From the NCBI RefSeq assembly GCF_030994125.1, contig NZ_CP099917.1, positions 2,522,501-2,557,500 on the forward strand: a stretch of DNA of 35,000 nt, in the 5' to 3' direction. This document shows positions 17,632 through 24,938 of the stretch, piece after piece. The stretch comes from Pseudoalteromonas xiamenensis. GTDB lineage: Bacteria; Pseudomonadota; Gammaproteobacteria; Enterobacterales; Alteromonadaceae. The notes beneath the pieces were generated by a model. That model did not search any database. It saw nothing but the letters and a program-made list of their open reading frames with translations, and had not been told where the DNA came from. Both the position numbers and the translations under genes were made by a program. Every line of letters starts with the position of its first letter. The first letter of the stretch is position 1.

Positions 17632-20145
17632 TCAGTTACATAAATAGGTAAAGTTTTCTTTACCTATTAACGTGTTGGTTTTTTGGATCTTACAAAGCGG
17701 TTTAAACCACCCTAAACGGAAAAAAGCACTGTTCCAACCGAGATCTAAGCTTTGTTGTAACGAGGCAATTGCGGAGTAATTTTCACCTATCAGTGTTTGT
17801 ATTAACGTTTTTACGTAATAGGCTTCAGCTGACTCTGGTTCTTCCAATATATTCTTTTCGATTAAAGCCAGCGCTTCTTGATATCTACCTAAGTGAGCAA
17901 GCGCTTGAGCTCTTATCAACTTTAATGTTTGTTGTTCGTCGGCCGCTAAAATCTTGCTATACAATTCGAGCGATTTTGCCGAATGACCCAATAAATTGTG
18001 GATATCGGCTAAGTTGATTAAAGCCTCAGTGTTATTTGGCGCGAGCGCTACAACACGCTCGGAGTGAATGAGTGCTTGCTCTAGTTTTCCAAGTAACATC
18101 AAAACAACGGAGTAGTTGTTTAGCGTAGAGGTGTTGACTTGCCGATTATTTAGCAGCTTCTCATAGGAGGTATTTGCTTCCGCAAGATTACCAAGTAACA
18201 AGGATATATCTGCTATTGCCTTTAAGGTTTTAAAATCATTTGGCGCATAGGTCAACGCCTTTTTTAAATAGGGTAATGCGTCTTTGTATTTTCCTAGTCT
18301 AATATTAAACAGCGCCAAATTTGTCGTAATATCAAGCGTAGGCCGGAGTTTGTAGGCTAGTTCTGCGTGCTTCAGAGCTAAGCTGTAATCCTTTTGAAAA
18401 CTGTAATAGACGCTAACAATTCCTTGTTTTTGAAACTCATCGAAGGCGGAACCTTCAATCAATTCTAACGTCTTAGTGGCGTTAGCGGAGTCGTTCAAAT
18501 ATTGGAAAAGTTGTAATAAGCTAGCTTGAAAAAGAAACGTCTTTTTAAACTCTTCAGGAGACTTGTCGAGAGTTTTCTTTAGTGAATATAAATGCTTCTT
18601 GTTTGATGAATTTCTATAAGCAGCGATGGATACTTTTGTATAAATTGAATATAAAGGCCAAAAATCTGGCGCATTTTGAATCAAGGTATCTAATTCAAGC
18701 ATCAATTCATCGCTGTTGGCATCCGCTTGCAACGCTTTTTGATGAAGTGAGAAGTATTGTTCTAGTACTTCTTTATTTACACTTTCAGTTTCAGTGTTAG
18801 GTGCATTTAACGACCGGATAGAATAAGACGCCATATTGAACAGTTCGCCATAGTTTTTACTAGCGCTAACGTTTCTTAAGTGGCTTATCAATGTGGCTGA
18901 TTGACCATCGACTATATTGAACTCGAAATCACAACTTTGCGACGTGCAATTTGCATCGACAGTAATAAGCTCCTCAGCATTCAAGGCGTGACCAAGTTCC
19001 TTTAACGAAGCGTTATCACCCAATAGCCTCTTCGCTTGATTGACTTCACTGTCTGAAATCAAGACATAACGTTTGCTGTTTAAAAAGTGCTGCTTAATCG
19101 CATCATCAATGGCGAGGTTGAGTATTTGTTTATGCGAATCTGCCAGTTGGTTGTCGCCACTGAATTCAGGGGGGAGTGCAGCAACATAGATTTTAGGTTT
19201 ATTGGCTTGCCAATATTGATAGCCAAATACACAAAGTAAAGTGATGAACACCACGCCTAAGCTGGCAAAAAGAACCCTTTTAAGATGAGGGTAACGTGGA
19301 GGAGGCAAGACGTCGTTGAGCGCCATCGTATCATTGGAATCCTCATAACTTGCTTGCAACAGGGCCTGTTTAAGCTGGTGGGCGACTATTTGGGTGTTTA
19401 ATGGTCGCTTTTGAGGGTCTTGTTTAAGCAATGCATCCATTAAATCAGTCAGTGGTTTCGGTAACCCAAAGACTAAGTTCGCGGTTTCTGGCAACTGTGT
19501 GGTACGAATACGCTCAGCAACCGCTTTGTCAGAATCTTCACCAAAGGGATGGCGACCGGCTAATAACTGAAACGCGATAATGCCAAAACTGAATAAGTCG
19601 CTTCGATGATCCAACGGCAGGCGGTTCATTTGTTCAGGAGACATGGCTTTGAGCGAACCAAAGCTGGTGTTGGCTGTCTTTGCACCTTGTTCTTTGAGTT
19701 GCGCGATACCAAAATCCGCGATCTTAGCGACGCCTTGTTCGTTCACCAGAATATTTTCTGGTTTTAAATCTAAATGCAGTATGTTGCGTTCATGTGCCGC
19801 GACTAAGCCATTTGCAATATCGCTCAGTAGTGATAGCTTTTTCTCAAGTGACAGCGTAACGGTGCGGGTATAATGGGTTAGCGTTTGGCCGGCGACATAT
19901 TCCATTTCAAGATAAAGACCTTGGGCTGAGTCTTTAACATCATAAAGCTGCACAATATTATGGTGATTTAAACGAGCGAGTAGCTTTGCCTCACGCATTA
20001 CGTCGGCATTACTACCAAGGTGGCTTTTAATAAATTTTATTGCCACTTTGCGGTCCAACCGCGTATCGGTTGCCACATAGACTTCACCCATGCCACTTTG
20101 TGCTAAACGGGTTATGTTGCTGTAATGCTCGCTGATTGAAATCAC
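17632..20145 (-). CDS. Membrane-anchored Ser/Thr protein kinase with TPR repeats
   Basis: An 837-residue protein in four parts. A PknB-type kinase domain (about 8-262) has K37 in VAIKFIK, E52, the catalytic HLDLKPEN (124-131, with Leu in place of the usual Arg of HRD), DFG (144-146) and SPE (169-171). The Gly-rich loop is altered, AQSGMG in place of GxGGMG. One membrane helix lies at about 289-310. A periplasmic TolB-N/FlgO-like domain follows (from VAALPPEFSG), then at least five TPRs from about residue 570 to 800 (e.g. LAYKLRPTLDITTNLALF, ALTYAPNDFKTLKAIAD, VVALAPNNTEALINLAD). The start is GTG 20145; no in-frame ATG fits better. The kinase would signal in the cytoplasm in response to something bound outside the membrane. 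It lies between the 162-residue gene and the array. Confidence 0.93.
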   Translation of the reverse strand: MISISEHYSNITRLAQSGMGEVYVATDTRLDRKVAIKFIKSHLGSNADVMREAKLLARLNHHNIVQLYDVKDSAQGLYLEMEYVAGQTLTHYTRTVTLSLEKKLSLLSDIANGLVAAHERNILHLDLKPENILVNEQGVAKIADFGIAQLKEQGAKTANTSFGSLKAMSPEQMNRLPLDHRSDLFSFGIIAFQLLAGRHPFGEDSDKAVAERIRTTQLPETANLVFGLPKPLTDLMDALLKQDPQKRPLNTQIVAHQLKQALLQASYEDSNDTMALNDVLPPPRYPHLKRVLFASLGVVFITLLCVFGYQYWQANKPKIYVAALPPEFSGDNQLADSHKQILNLAIDDAIKQHFLNSKRYVLISDSEVNQAKRLLGDNASLKELGHALNAEELITVDANCTSQSCDFEFNIVDGQSATLISHLRNVSASKNYGELFNMASYSIRSLNAPNTETESVNKEVLEQYFSLHQKALQADANSDELMLELDTLIQNAPDFWPLYSIYTKVSIAAYRNSSNKKHLYSLKKTLDKSPEEFKKTFLFQASLLQLFQYLNDSANATKTLELIEGSAFDEFQKQGIVSVYYSFQKDYSLALKHAELAYKLRPTLDITTNLALFNIRLGKYKDALPYLKKALTYAPNDFKTLKAIADISLLLGNLAEANTSYEKLLNNRQVNTSTLNNYSVVLMLLGKLEQALIHSERVVALAPNNTEALINLADIHNLLGHSAKSLELYSKILAADEQQTLKLIRAQALAHLGRYQEALALIEKNILEEPESAEAYYVKTLIQTLIGENYSAIASLQQSLDLGWNSAFFRLGWFKPLCKIQKTNTLIGKENFTYLCN
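17643..17668. terminator. Hairpin between convergent genes, inside the kinase 3' end
   Basis: An 11-bp perfect stem, AATAGGTAAAG / CTTTACCTATT, around TTTT. It overlaps the last codons of the kinase gene and lies 22 bp after the stop of the 162-residue gene. There is no clear T tract outside the stem, so it is a weak candidate terminator for the plus-strand gene. Confidence 0.5.
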
Positions 20146-20153
20146 AATGTGCC

Positions 20154-20301
20154 CAGGTCTCCACTTCGACTTGTAATCAGTGTAACGCCAAATGCATTAA
20201 ATGAGTATCTCTAAGCGATTAATTCTGTGTGTCATTTTATCGTATTGTGGTTGTGCAAGGGGGGAATAGAGTTATTAAGATAGCGCTGTCAGCAAGGCAA
20301 T
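20154..20301. repeat. Flanking direct repeat, left copy
   Basis: About 145 bp matching 24784-24925 in the same orientation. Shared blocks include CCACTTCGACTTGT, ATCTCTAAGCGA, GTCATTTTATCGTATT and GATAGCG-TGTCA. It starts 9 bp from the kinase start codon and ends about 230 bp before the first array gene. The two copies have diverged through substitutions and small indels, so the duplication is old compared with the array itself. Confidence 0.8.
20251..20278 (+). promoter_or_regulatory. Promoter-like element in the left flanking repeat
   Basis: TTGTGC (20251-20256), 16 bases, TATTAA (20273-20278). The matching place in the right copy reads TTGCTC-N16-TATTAT, so both boxes are kept while the spacer has changed. 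It would transcribe towards the array. Confidence 0.45.
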
Positions 20302-20533
20302 CAAAAAGCGGGCATTCACCCTGCGGCGATGCTGCAATAAAAAGGTTTTGCCTCGCATTGAAAACTGGCCTCAGGCGATAAGTCGCTTTATTATTGAGTT
20401 CGAGGTACGCCTCAAAAAACATCTTAACCAAATAGCAGTGACACGGAATCTGTTACAGGATCAAGTCAGGGGGAACCTCCCGTCTTAGGTCGAATAACAC
20501 GCGTTTAATCAAAGACATTATTAAGGAATAATT

Positions 20534-21034
20534 GTGAAACTAACCTCATCCCTTTTCATTGCGGGCTTGTATTGCTCAACGCTGATGCTGAGTTTGCCAA
20601 GCAGCGCAGCCACGACGCTTGAGAGCGAGCAGGTAAGCGCACAGCGACAACCCAACGTGAAAACCTTTACCTTAGAACTTTGGGCGCCAGATGAGTATGC
20701 CCCCTTTGACTCAAAAGTGGCTGAGTTTGGCGATTTATATCGCTACCGCTACACACCGGAGCAGCAAGCCTTTCTGGCCACGGAACAAAACCGCAAGCTT
20801 AATTTTGAACTCAGCCCCGCGCTGAAAAAACGTTATCAATTAAAGTGGATAGCCGCCTCTACACCGCAATATACACGGATAGAAAAAATGAGCGAAAACG
20901 CCATCCTCGTGGGATTAGATGATGGTGAACGAAGCGGAGAAACTTACTTTGAATTGTGGGTCTACGACAGCGTATTAAAGCAAACCTTTATGTGTGATCC
21001 TACAGTTATTATCGACGATACAGATCCAGTCTAA
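20534..21034 (+). CDS. Secreted 166-aa protein, array copy 1
   Basis: Not a family I can name. Residues 1-26 form a Sec signal peptide (MKLTSS, a hydrophobic core, then SSAA with likely cleavage after A26). The mature body is polar, rich in Tyr, Glu and Lys, with LELWAPDEYAPFDSK (47-61), YRYRYTPEQQ (69-78), KKRYQLKWIAAS (98-109) and ETYFELWVYDS (136-146). Its single Cys is C154, just before the tail. The tail is CDPTVIIDDTDPV. The start is GTG with AAGGA six bases upstream, as in all seven copies. Unlike the others it has R38 and Y13. It is the first gene of the array. Confidence 0.9.
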   Translation: MKLTSSLFIAGLYCSTLMLSLPSSAATTLESEQVSAQRQPNVKTFTLELWAPDEYAPFDSKVAEFGDLYRYRYTPEQQAFLATEQNRKLNFELSPALKKRYQLKWIAASTPQYTRIEKMSENAILVGLDDGERSGETYFELWVYDSVLKQTFMCDPTVIIDDTDPV

Positions 21035-21047
21035 TCAGGGTTAGCTG

Positions 21048-21080
21048 ATTGGCAAAGAGATGCTTAGTGTCTTTGCCAAT
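21048..21080 (+). terminator. Intergenic stem-loop present after every array copy
   Basis: ATTGGCAAAGA / TCTTTGCCAAT, an 11-bp stem with an 11-base loop, 13 bp after the stop codon. The same hairpin recurs at 21648, 22248, 22873, 23473, 24073 and 24673. Wobble changes (G-T in copies 3, 5 and 6) keep the pairing, which suggests it is under selection. It could be a weak terminator or an mRNA-stabilising element. The downstream sequence (TATTAG or TTTCAG) is only slightly T-rich. TTGCCA of the right arm is placed so that it could also serve as a -35 box for the next copy. Confidence 0.55.
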
Positions 21081-21133
21081 ATTAGTACGTAAATTCTAAA
21101 CATCCTAATCCACGACATTACTAAGGAATAATT

Positions 21134-21634
21134 GTGAAACTAACCTCATCCCTTTTTGTTACAAGCTTGTTTTGCTCAACGCTGATGCTGAGTTTGCCAA
21201 ACAGTGCAGCCACGACGCTTGAGAGCGAGCAGGTAAGCGCACAGCAACAACCCAACGTGAAAACCTTTACCTTAGAGCTTTGGGCGCCAGATGAGTATGC
21301 CCCCTTTGACTCAAAAGTGGCTGAGTTTGGTGATTTATACCGCTACCGTTACACACCGGAGCAGCAAGCCTTTCTGGCCACGGAACAAAACCGTAAGATC
21401 AATTTTGAACTCAGCCCCGCACTGAAAAAACGTTATCAATTAAAGTGGATAGCCGCCTCTACACCGCAATATACACGGATAGAAAAAATGAGCGAAAACG
21501 CCATTTTAGTGGGGTTAGATGACGGTGAACGAAGCGGAGAAACTTACTTTGAATTATGGGTCTACGACAGCGTTTTAAATCAAACCTTTATGTGTGATCC
21601 TAGAGTTATTCTCGAAGAAACAGACCCAGTCTAA
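21134..21634 (+). CDS. Secreted 166-aa protein, array copy 2
   Basis: Same architecture as copy 1, exactly 600 bp further on. The signal peptide carries VTS at residues 9-11, shared with copy 5, and N23. Body changes are I89 and N149. The tail is CDPRVILEETDPV. The coding sequence for its end (GAAGAAACAGACCCAGTCTAA) is the one preserved as a fossil after the stop of copy 4, which links these two copies. Confidence 0.9.
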   Translation: MKLTSSLFVTSLFCSTLMLSLPNSAATTLESEQVSAQQQPNVKTFTLELWAPDEYAPFDSKVAEFGDLYRYRYTPEQQAFLATEQNRKINFELSPALKKRYQLKWIAASTPQYTRIEKMSENAILVGLDDGERSGETYFELWVYDSVLNQTFMCDPRVILEETDPV

Positions 21635-21733
21635 TTAGGGTTAGCTGATTGGCAAAGAGAAGCTTAGTGTCTTTGCCAATTTCAGTTCCTACATTCTAAA
21701 CATTCTAATCAACGACATTATTAAGGAATAATT

Positions 21734-22234
21734 GTGAAACTAACCTCATCCCTTTTTATTACGGGCTTGTTTTGCTCAACGCTGATGCTGAGTTTGCCAA
21801 GCAGCGCAGCCACGACGCTTGAGAGCGAGCAGGTAAGCGCACAGCAACAACCCAACGTGAAAACCTTTACCTTAGAACTTTGGGCGCCAGATGAGTATGC
21901 CCCCTTTGACTCAAAAGTGGCTGAGTTTGGCGATTTATATCGCTACCGCTACACACCGGAGCAGCAAGCCTTTTTGGCAACAGAACAAAACCGCAAGCTT
22001 AATTTTGAACTTAGCCCCGCGCTGAAAAAACGTTATCAATTAAAGTGGATAGCCGCCTCTACACCGCAATATACGCGGATAGAAAAAATGAGCGAAAACG
22101 CCATTTTAGTGGGGTTAGATGACGGTGAACGAAGCGGAGAAACTTACTTTGAATTGTGGGTCTACGACAGCGTATTAAAGCAAACCTTTATGTGTGATCC
22201 TAGAGTTATTATAGATGAAATAGATCCAGTCTAA
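21734..22234 (+). CDS. Secreted 166-aa protein, array copy 3
   Basis: Starts exactly 600 bp after copy 2. Its signal peptide (FITGLFCSTLML) and body are the commonest version in the array, so it serves as a reference. The tail is CDPRVIIDEIDPV. Confidence 0.9.
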   Translation: MKLTSSLFITGLFCSTLMLSLPSSAATTLESEQVSAQQQPNVKTFTLELWAPDEYAPFDSKVAEFGDLYRYRYTPEQQAFLATEQNRKLNFELSPALKKRYQLKWIAASTPQYTRIEKMSENAILVGLDDGERSGETYFELWVYDSVLKQTFMCDPRVIIDEIDPV

Positions 22235-22333
22235 TTAGGGTAAGCCGGTTGGCAAAGAGAAGCTTAGTGTCTTTGCCAATTTCAGTCCCTACATTCTAAA
22301 CATTCTAATCAACGACATTATTAAGGAATAATT

Positions 22334-22834
22334 GTGAAACTAACCTCATCCCTTTTTATTACGGGCTTGTTTTGCTCAACGCTGATGCTGAGTTTGCCAA
22401 GCAGCGCAGCCATGACGCTTGAGAGCGAGCAGGTAAGCGCACAGCAACAACCCAACGTGAAAACCTTTACCTTAGAGCTTTGGGCGCCAGATGAGTATGC
22501 CCCCTTTGACTCAAAAGTGGCTGAGTTTGGCGATTTATATCGCTACCGCTACACACCGGAGCAGCAAGCCTTTTTGGCAACAGAACAAAACCGCAAGCTT
22601 AATTTTGAACTTAGCCCAGCACTGAAAAAACGTTATCAATTAAAGTGGATAGCCGCCTCTACACCGCAATATACGCGGATAGAAAAAATGAGCGAAAACG
22701 CCATTTTAGTGGGGTTAGATGACGGTGAACAGAGCGGAGAAACTTACTTTGAATTATGGGTGTACGACAGCGTGTTAAAGCAAACCTTTATGTGTGATCC
22801 ACGCATTGTTATTGAGGATGCAGATATTCCATAA
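22334..22834 (+). CDS. Secreted 166-aa protein, array copy 4, with replaced tail
   Basis: Body as copy 3 apart from M27 (shared with copy 5) and Q133. The tail differs in type: CDPRIVIEDADIP, ending in DIP as in the 162-residue protein at 17132 instead of DPV. After the stop codon lies GAAGAAACAGACCCAGTCTAA (22839-22859), the old EETDPV tail with its stop, now out of frame. The step to the next copy is 625 bp instead of 600, so the replacement added 25 bp. Confidence 0.9.
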   Translation: MKLTSSLFITGLFCSTLMLSLPSSAAMTLESEQVSAQQQPNVKTFTLELWAPDEYAPFDSKVAEFGDLYRYRYTPEQQAFLATEQNRKLNFELSPALKKRYQLKWIAASTPQYTRIEKMSENAILVGLDDGEQSGETYFELWVYDSVLKQTFMCDPRIVIEDADIP

Positions 22835-22838
22835 TTTA

Positions 22839-22859
22839 GAAGAAACAGACCCAGTCTAA
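22839..22859 (+). pseudogene. Fossil tail of copy 4
   Basis: 21 bp identical to the last six codons and stop of copy 2 (EETDPV then TAA). It is shifted out of frame after the new stop at 22832-22834 and is no longer translated as part of any copy. Confidence 0.8.
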
Positions 22860-22958
22860 TTAGGGTAAGCCAATTGGCAAAGATAAGCTTAGTGTCTTTG
22901 CCAATTTCAGTCCCTACATTATAAACATCCTAATCAAAGACATTATTAAGGAATAATT

Positions 22959-23459
22959 GTGAAACTAACCTCATCCCTTTTTGTTACAAGCTTGTTTTGC
23001 TCAACGCTGATGCTGAGTTTGCCAAGCAGCGCAGCCATGACGCTTGAGAGCGAGCAGGTAAGCGCACAGCAACAACCCAACGTTAAAACCTTTACCTTAG
23101 AGCTTTGGGCGCCAGATGAGTATGCCCCCTTTGACTCAAAAGTGGCAGAGTTTGGCGATTTATATCGCTACCGCTACACACCGGAGCAGCAAGCCTTTCT
23201 GGCAACGGAACAAAACCGTAAGCTTAATTTTGAACTCAGCCCAGCGCTGAAAAAACGTTATCAATTAAAGTGGATAGCCGCCTCTACACCCCAATATACA
23301 CGGATAGAAAAAATGAGCGAAAACGCCATCCTCGTGGGATTAGATGATGATGAACGAAGCGGAGAAACTTACTTTGAATTATGGGTCTACGACAGCGTAT
23401 TAAAGCAAACCTTTATGTGTGATCCTACAGTTATTATCGAACCAACAGATCCAGTCTAA
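22959..23459 (+). CDS. Secreted 166-aa protein, array copy 5
   Basis: Starts 625 bp after copy 4. The signal peptide has VTS at 9-11, as in copy 2, and M27, as in copy 4, so the sequence is a mosaic of other copies. It alone has D131 (DDDERSG). The tail is CDPTVIIEPTDPV, the only one with Pro at position 162. Confidence 0.9.
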   Translation: MKLTSSLFVTSLFCSTLMLSLPSSAAMTLESEQVSAQQQPNVKTFTLELWAPDEYAPFDSKVAEFGDLYRYRYTPEQQAFLATEQNRKLNFELSPALKKRYQLKWIAASTPQYTRIEKMSENAILVGLDDDERSGETYFELWVYDSVLKQTFMCDPTVIIEPTDPV

Positions 23460-23558
23460 TTATGGTCAGCCGGTTGGCAAAGAGAAGCTTAGTGTCTTTG
23501 CCAATATTAGTACGTAAATTCTAAACATCCTAATCCACGACATTATTAAGGAATAATT

Positions 23559-24059
23559 GTGAAACTAACCTCATCCCTTTTTATTACGGGCTTGTTTTGC
23601 GCAACGCTGATGCTGAGTTTGCCAAGCAGCGCAGCCACGACGTTTGAGAGCGAGCAGGTAAGCGCACAGCAACAACCCAACGTGAAAACCTTTACCTTAG
23701 AACTGTGGGCGCCAGATGAGTATGCCCCCTTTGACTCAAAAGTGGCTGAGTTTGGCGATTTATATCGCTACCGCTACACACCTGAGCAGCAAGCCTTTTT
23801 GGCAACAGAACAAAACCGCAAGCTTAATTTTGAACTTAGCCCAGCACTGAAAAAACGTTATCAATTAAAATGGATAGCCGCCTCTACACCCCAATATACA
23901 CGGATAGAAAAAATGAGCGAAAACGCCATTTTGGTGGGGTTAGATGACGGTGAACGAAGCGGAGAAACTTACTTTGAATTATGGGTCTACGACAGCGTAT
24001 TAAAGCAAACCTTTATGTGTGATCCTACAGTTATTTTGGAAGAAATAGATCCAATCTAA
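23559..24059 (+). CDS. Secreted 166-aa protein, array copy 6
   Basis: Starts 600 bp after copy 5. A15 and F29 are unique to it; the body from residue 39 to 156 has the consensus sequence. The tail is CDPTVILEEIDPI, the only one ending in Ile. Confidence 0.9.
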   Translation: MKLTSSLFITGLFCATLMLSLPSSAATTFESEQVSAQQQPNVKTFTLELWAPDEYAPFDSKVAEFGDLYRYRYTPEQQAFLATEQNRKLNFELSPALKKRYQLKWIAASTPQYTRIEKMSENAILVGLDDGERSGETYFELWVYDSVLKQTFMCDPTVILEEIDPI

Positions 24060-24158
24060 TTAGGGTAAGCCGGTTGGCAAAGAGAAGCTTAGTGTCTTTG
24101 CTAATTTTAGTCCCTACATTCTAAACATTCTAATCAACGACATTATTAAGGAATAATT

Positions 24159-24659
24159 GTGAAACTAACCTCATCCCTTTTTATTACGGGCTTGTTTTGC
24201 TCAACGCTGATGCTGAGTTTGCCAAGCAGCGCAGCCACAACGCTTGAGAGCGAGCAGGTAAGCGCACAGCAACAACCCAACGTGAAAACTTTTACCTTAG
24301 AGCTTTGGGCGCCAGATGAGTATGCCCCCTTTGACTCAAAAGTGGCTGAGTTTGGTGATTTATACCGCTACCGTTACACACCGGAGCAGCAAGCCTTTTT
24401 GGCAACAGAACAAAACCGCAAGCTTAATTTTGAACTTAGCCCAGCACTGAAAAAACGTTATCAATTAAAATGGATAGCCGCCTCTACACCGCAATATACG
24501 CGGATAGAAAAAATGAGCGAAAACGCCATTTTAGTGGGGTTAGATGACGGTGAACGAAGCGGAGAAACTTACTTTGAATTGTGGGTCTACGACAGCGTAT
24601 TAAAGCAAACCTTTATGTGTGATCCTAAAGTTATTATCGACGATACAGATCCAGCTTAA
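24159..24659 (+). CDS. Secreted 166-aa protein, array copy 7
   Basis: Last copy, 600 bp after copy 6, with a consensus signal peptide and body. The tail is CDPKVIIDDTDPA, with Lys at 157 and Ala at the end. Silent changes in the segment coding for GDLYRYRYT match copy 2, not its neighbour copy 6, which again suggests exchange between copies. Confidence 0.9.
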   Translation: MKLTSSLFITGLFCSTLMLSLPSSAATTLESEQVSAQQQPNVKTFTLELWAPDEYAPFDSKVAEFGDLYRYRYTPEQQAFLATEQNRKLNFELSPALKKRYQLKWIAASTPQYTRIEKMSENAILVGLDDGERSGETYFELWVYDSVLKQTFMCDPKVIIDDTDPA

Positions 24660-24672
24660 TTAGGGTTAGCTG

Positions 24673-24705
24673 ATTGGCAAAGAGATGCTTAGTTTCTTTG
24701 CCAAT
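24673..24705 (+). terminator. Stem-loop at the end of the array
   Basis: Last copy of the ATTGGCAAAGA / TCTTTGCCAAT hairpin, followed here by TTTTAGG. It is the likely 3' end of array transcripts. Confidence 0.55.
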
Positions 24706-24783
24706 TTTAGGCTCTAAATTTCGGTTATCGCGCTTATCGGCTTATGTCGCAGCAATGCGTGCGATTGTAACCATGGTTTACTT

Positions 24784-24925
24784 AGGTCGCCACTTCGACT
24801 TGTGATGAGAGCTGCGCCCAATGCGTTAATATCTATCTCTAAGCGACTTATTCCGTACGTCATTTTATCGTATTCGTATTGCTCAAAAGGTAAGCATTGC
24901 TATTATGATAGCGTTGTCATCAATC
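24784..24925. repeat. Flanking direct repeat, right copy
   Basis: Counterpart of 20154-20301 in the same orientation. It begins AGGTCGCCACTTCGACTTGT and ends near GATAGCGTTGTCATCAATC, 14 bp before the deacetylase start codon. It therefore includes that gene's promoter region. Confidence 0.8.
24879..24906 (+). promoter_or_regulatory. Promoter-like element of the deacetylase gene
   Basis: TTGCTC (24879-24884), 16 bases, TATTAT (24901-24906), with the start codon 33 bp downstream. The element is also kept in the left flanking repeat. Confidence 0.5.
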
Positions 24926-24938
24926 AAGGAGACAGAGA

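Larger units (their letters stand above)
20146..20533. other. 388-bp non-coding region between kinase and array
   Basis: It holds the left flanking repeat and promoter-like element, then about 230 bp (20302-20533) without a supported gene. A 64-residue minus-strand reading (20237-20431) overlaps the repeat, has no ribosome-binding site and looks accidental, though it could be a relic. The unit-type leader (GACATTATTAAGGAATAATT) starts only at about 20513. Confidence 0.6.
20513..24705 (+). repeat. Seven-copy tandem array, 600-bp period
   Basis: Start codons lie at 20534, 21134, 21734, 22334, 22959, 23559 and 24159, so five of the six steps are exactly 600 bp and one is 625. Each unit has a leader (GACATTATTAAGGAATAATT), a 501-bp GTG-started gene and about 99 bp with a stem-loop. 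All copies are intact and read in the same direction. Low divergence and shared silent sites in non-adjacent copies point to recent amplification with gene conversion. Confidence 0.97.

Noticed and set aside
20237..20431. 64-residue minus-strand frame before the array
   Set aside because: Overlaps the flanking repeat, no ribosome-binding site and no match I recognise. It could be a relic but I cannot support it as a gene.
20534..24659. Array proteins as lipoproteins
   Set aside because: The Cys in the signal peptide (C14) is in the middle of the hydrophobic core and not in a lipobox; cleavage at SSAA fits better.
20513..24705. CRISPR array
   Set aside because: Units are 600 bp and coding, with no short repeats and spacers and no cas genes.
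20154..24925. Composite transposon
   Set aside because: The flanking repeats are direct and non-coding. No transposase, terminal inverted repeats or target duplication is visible.
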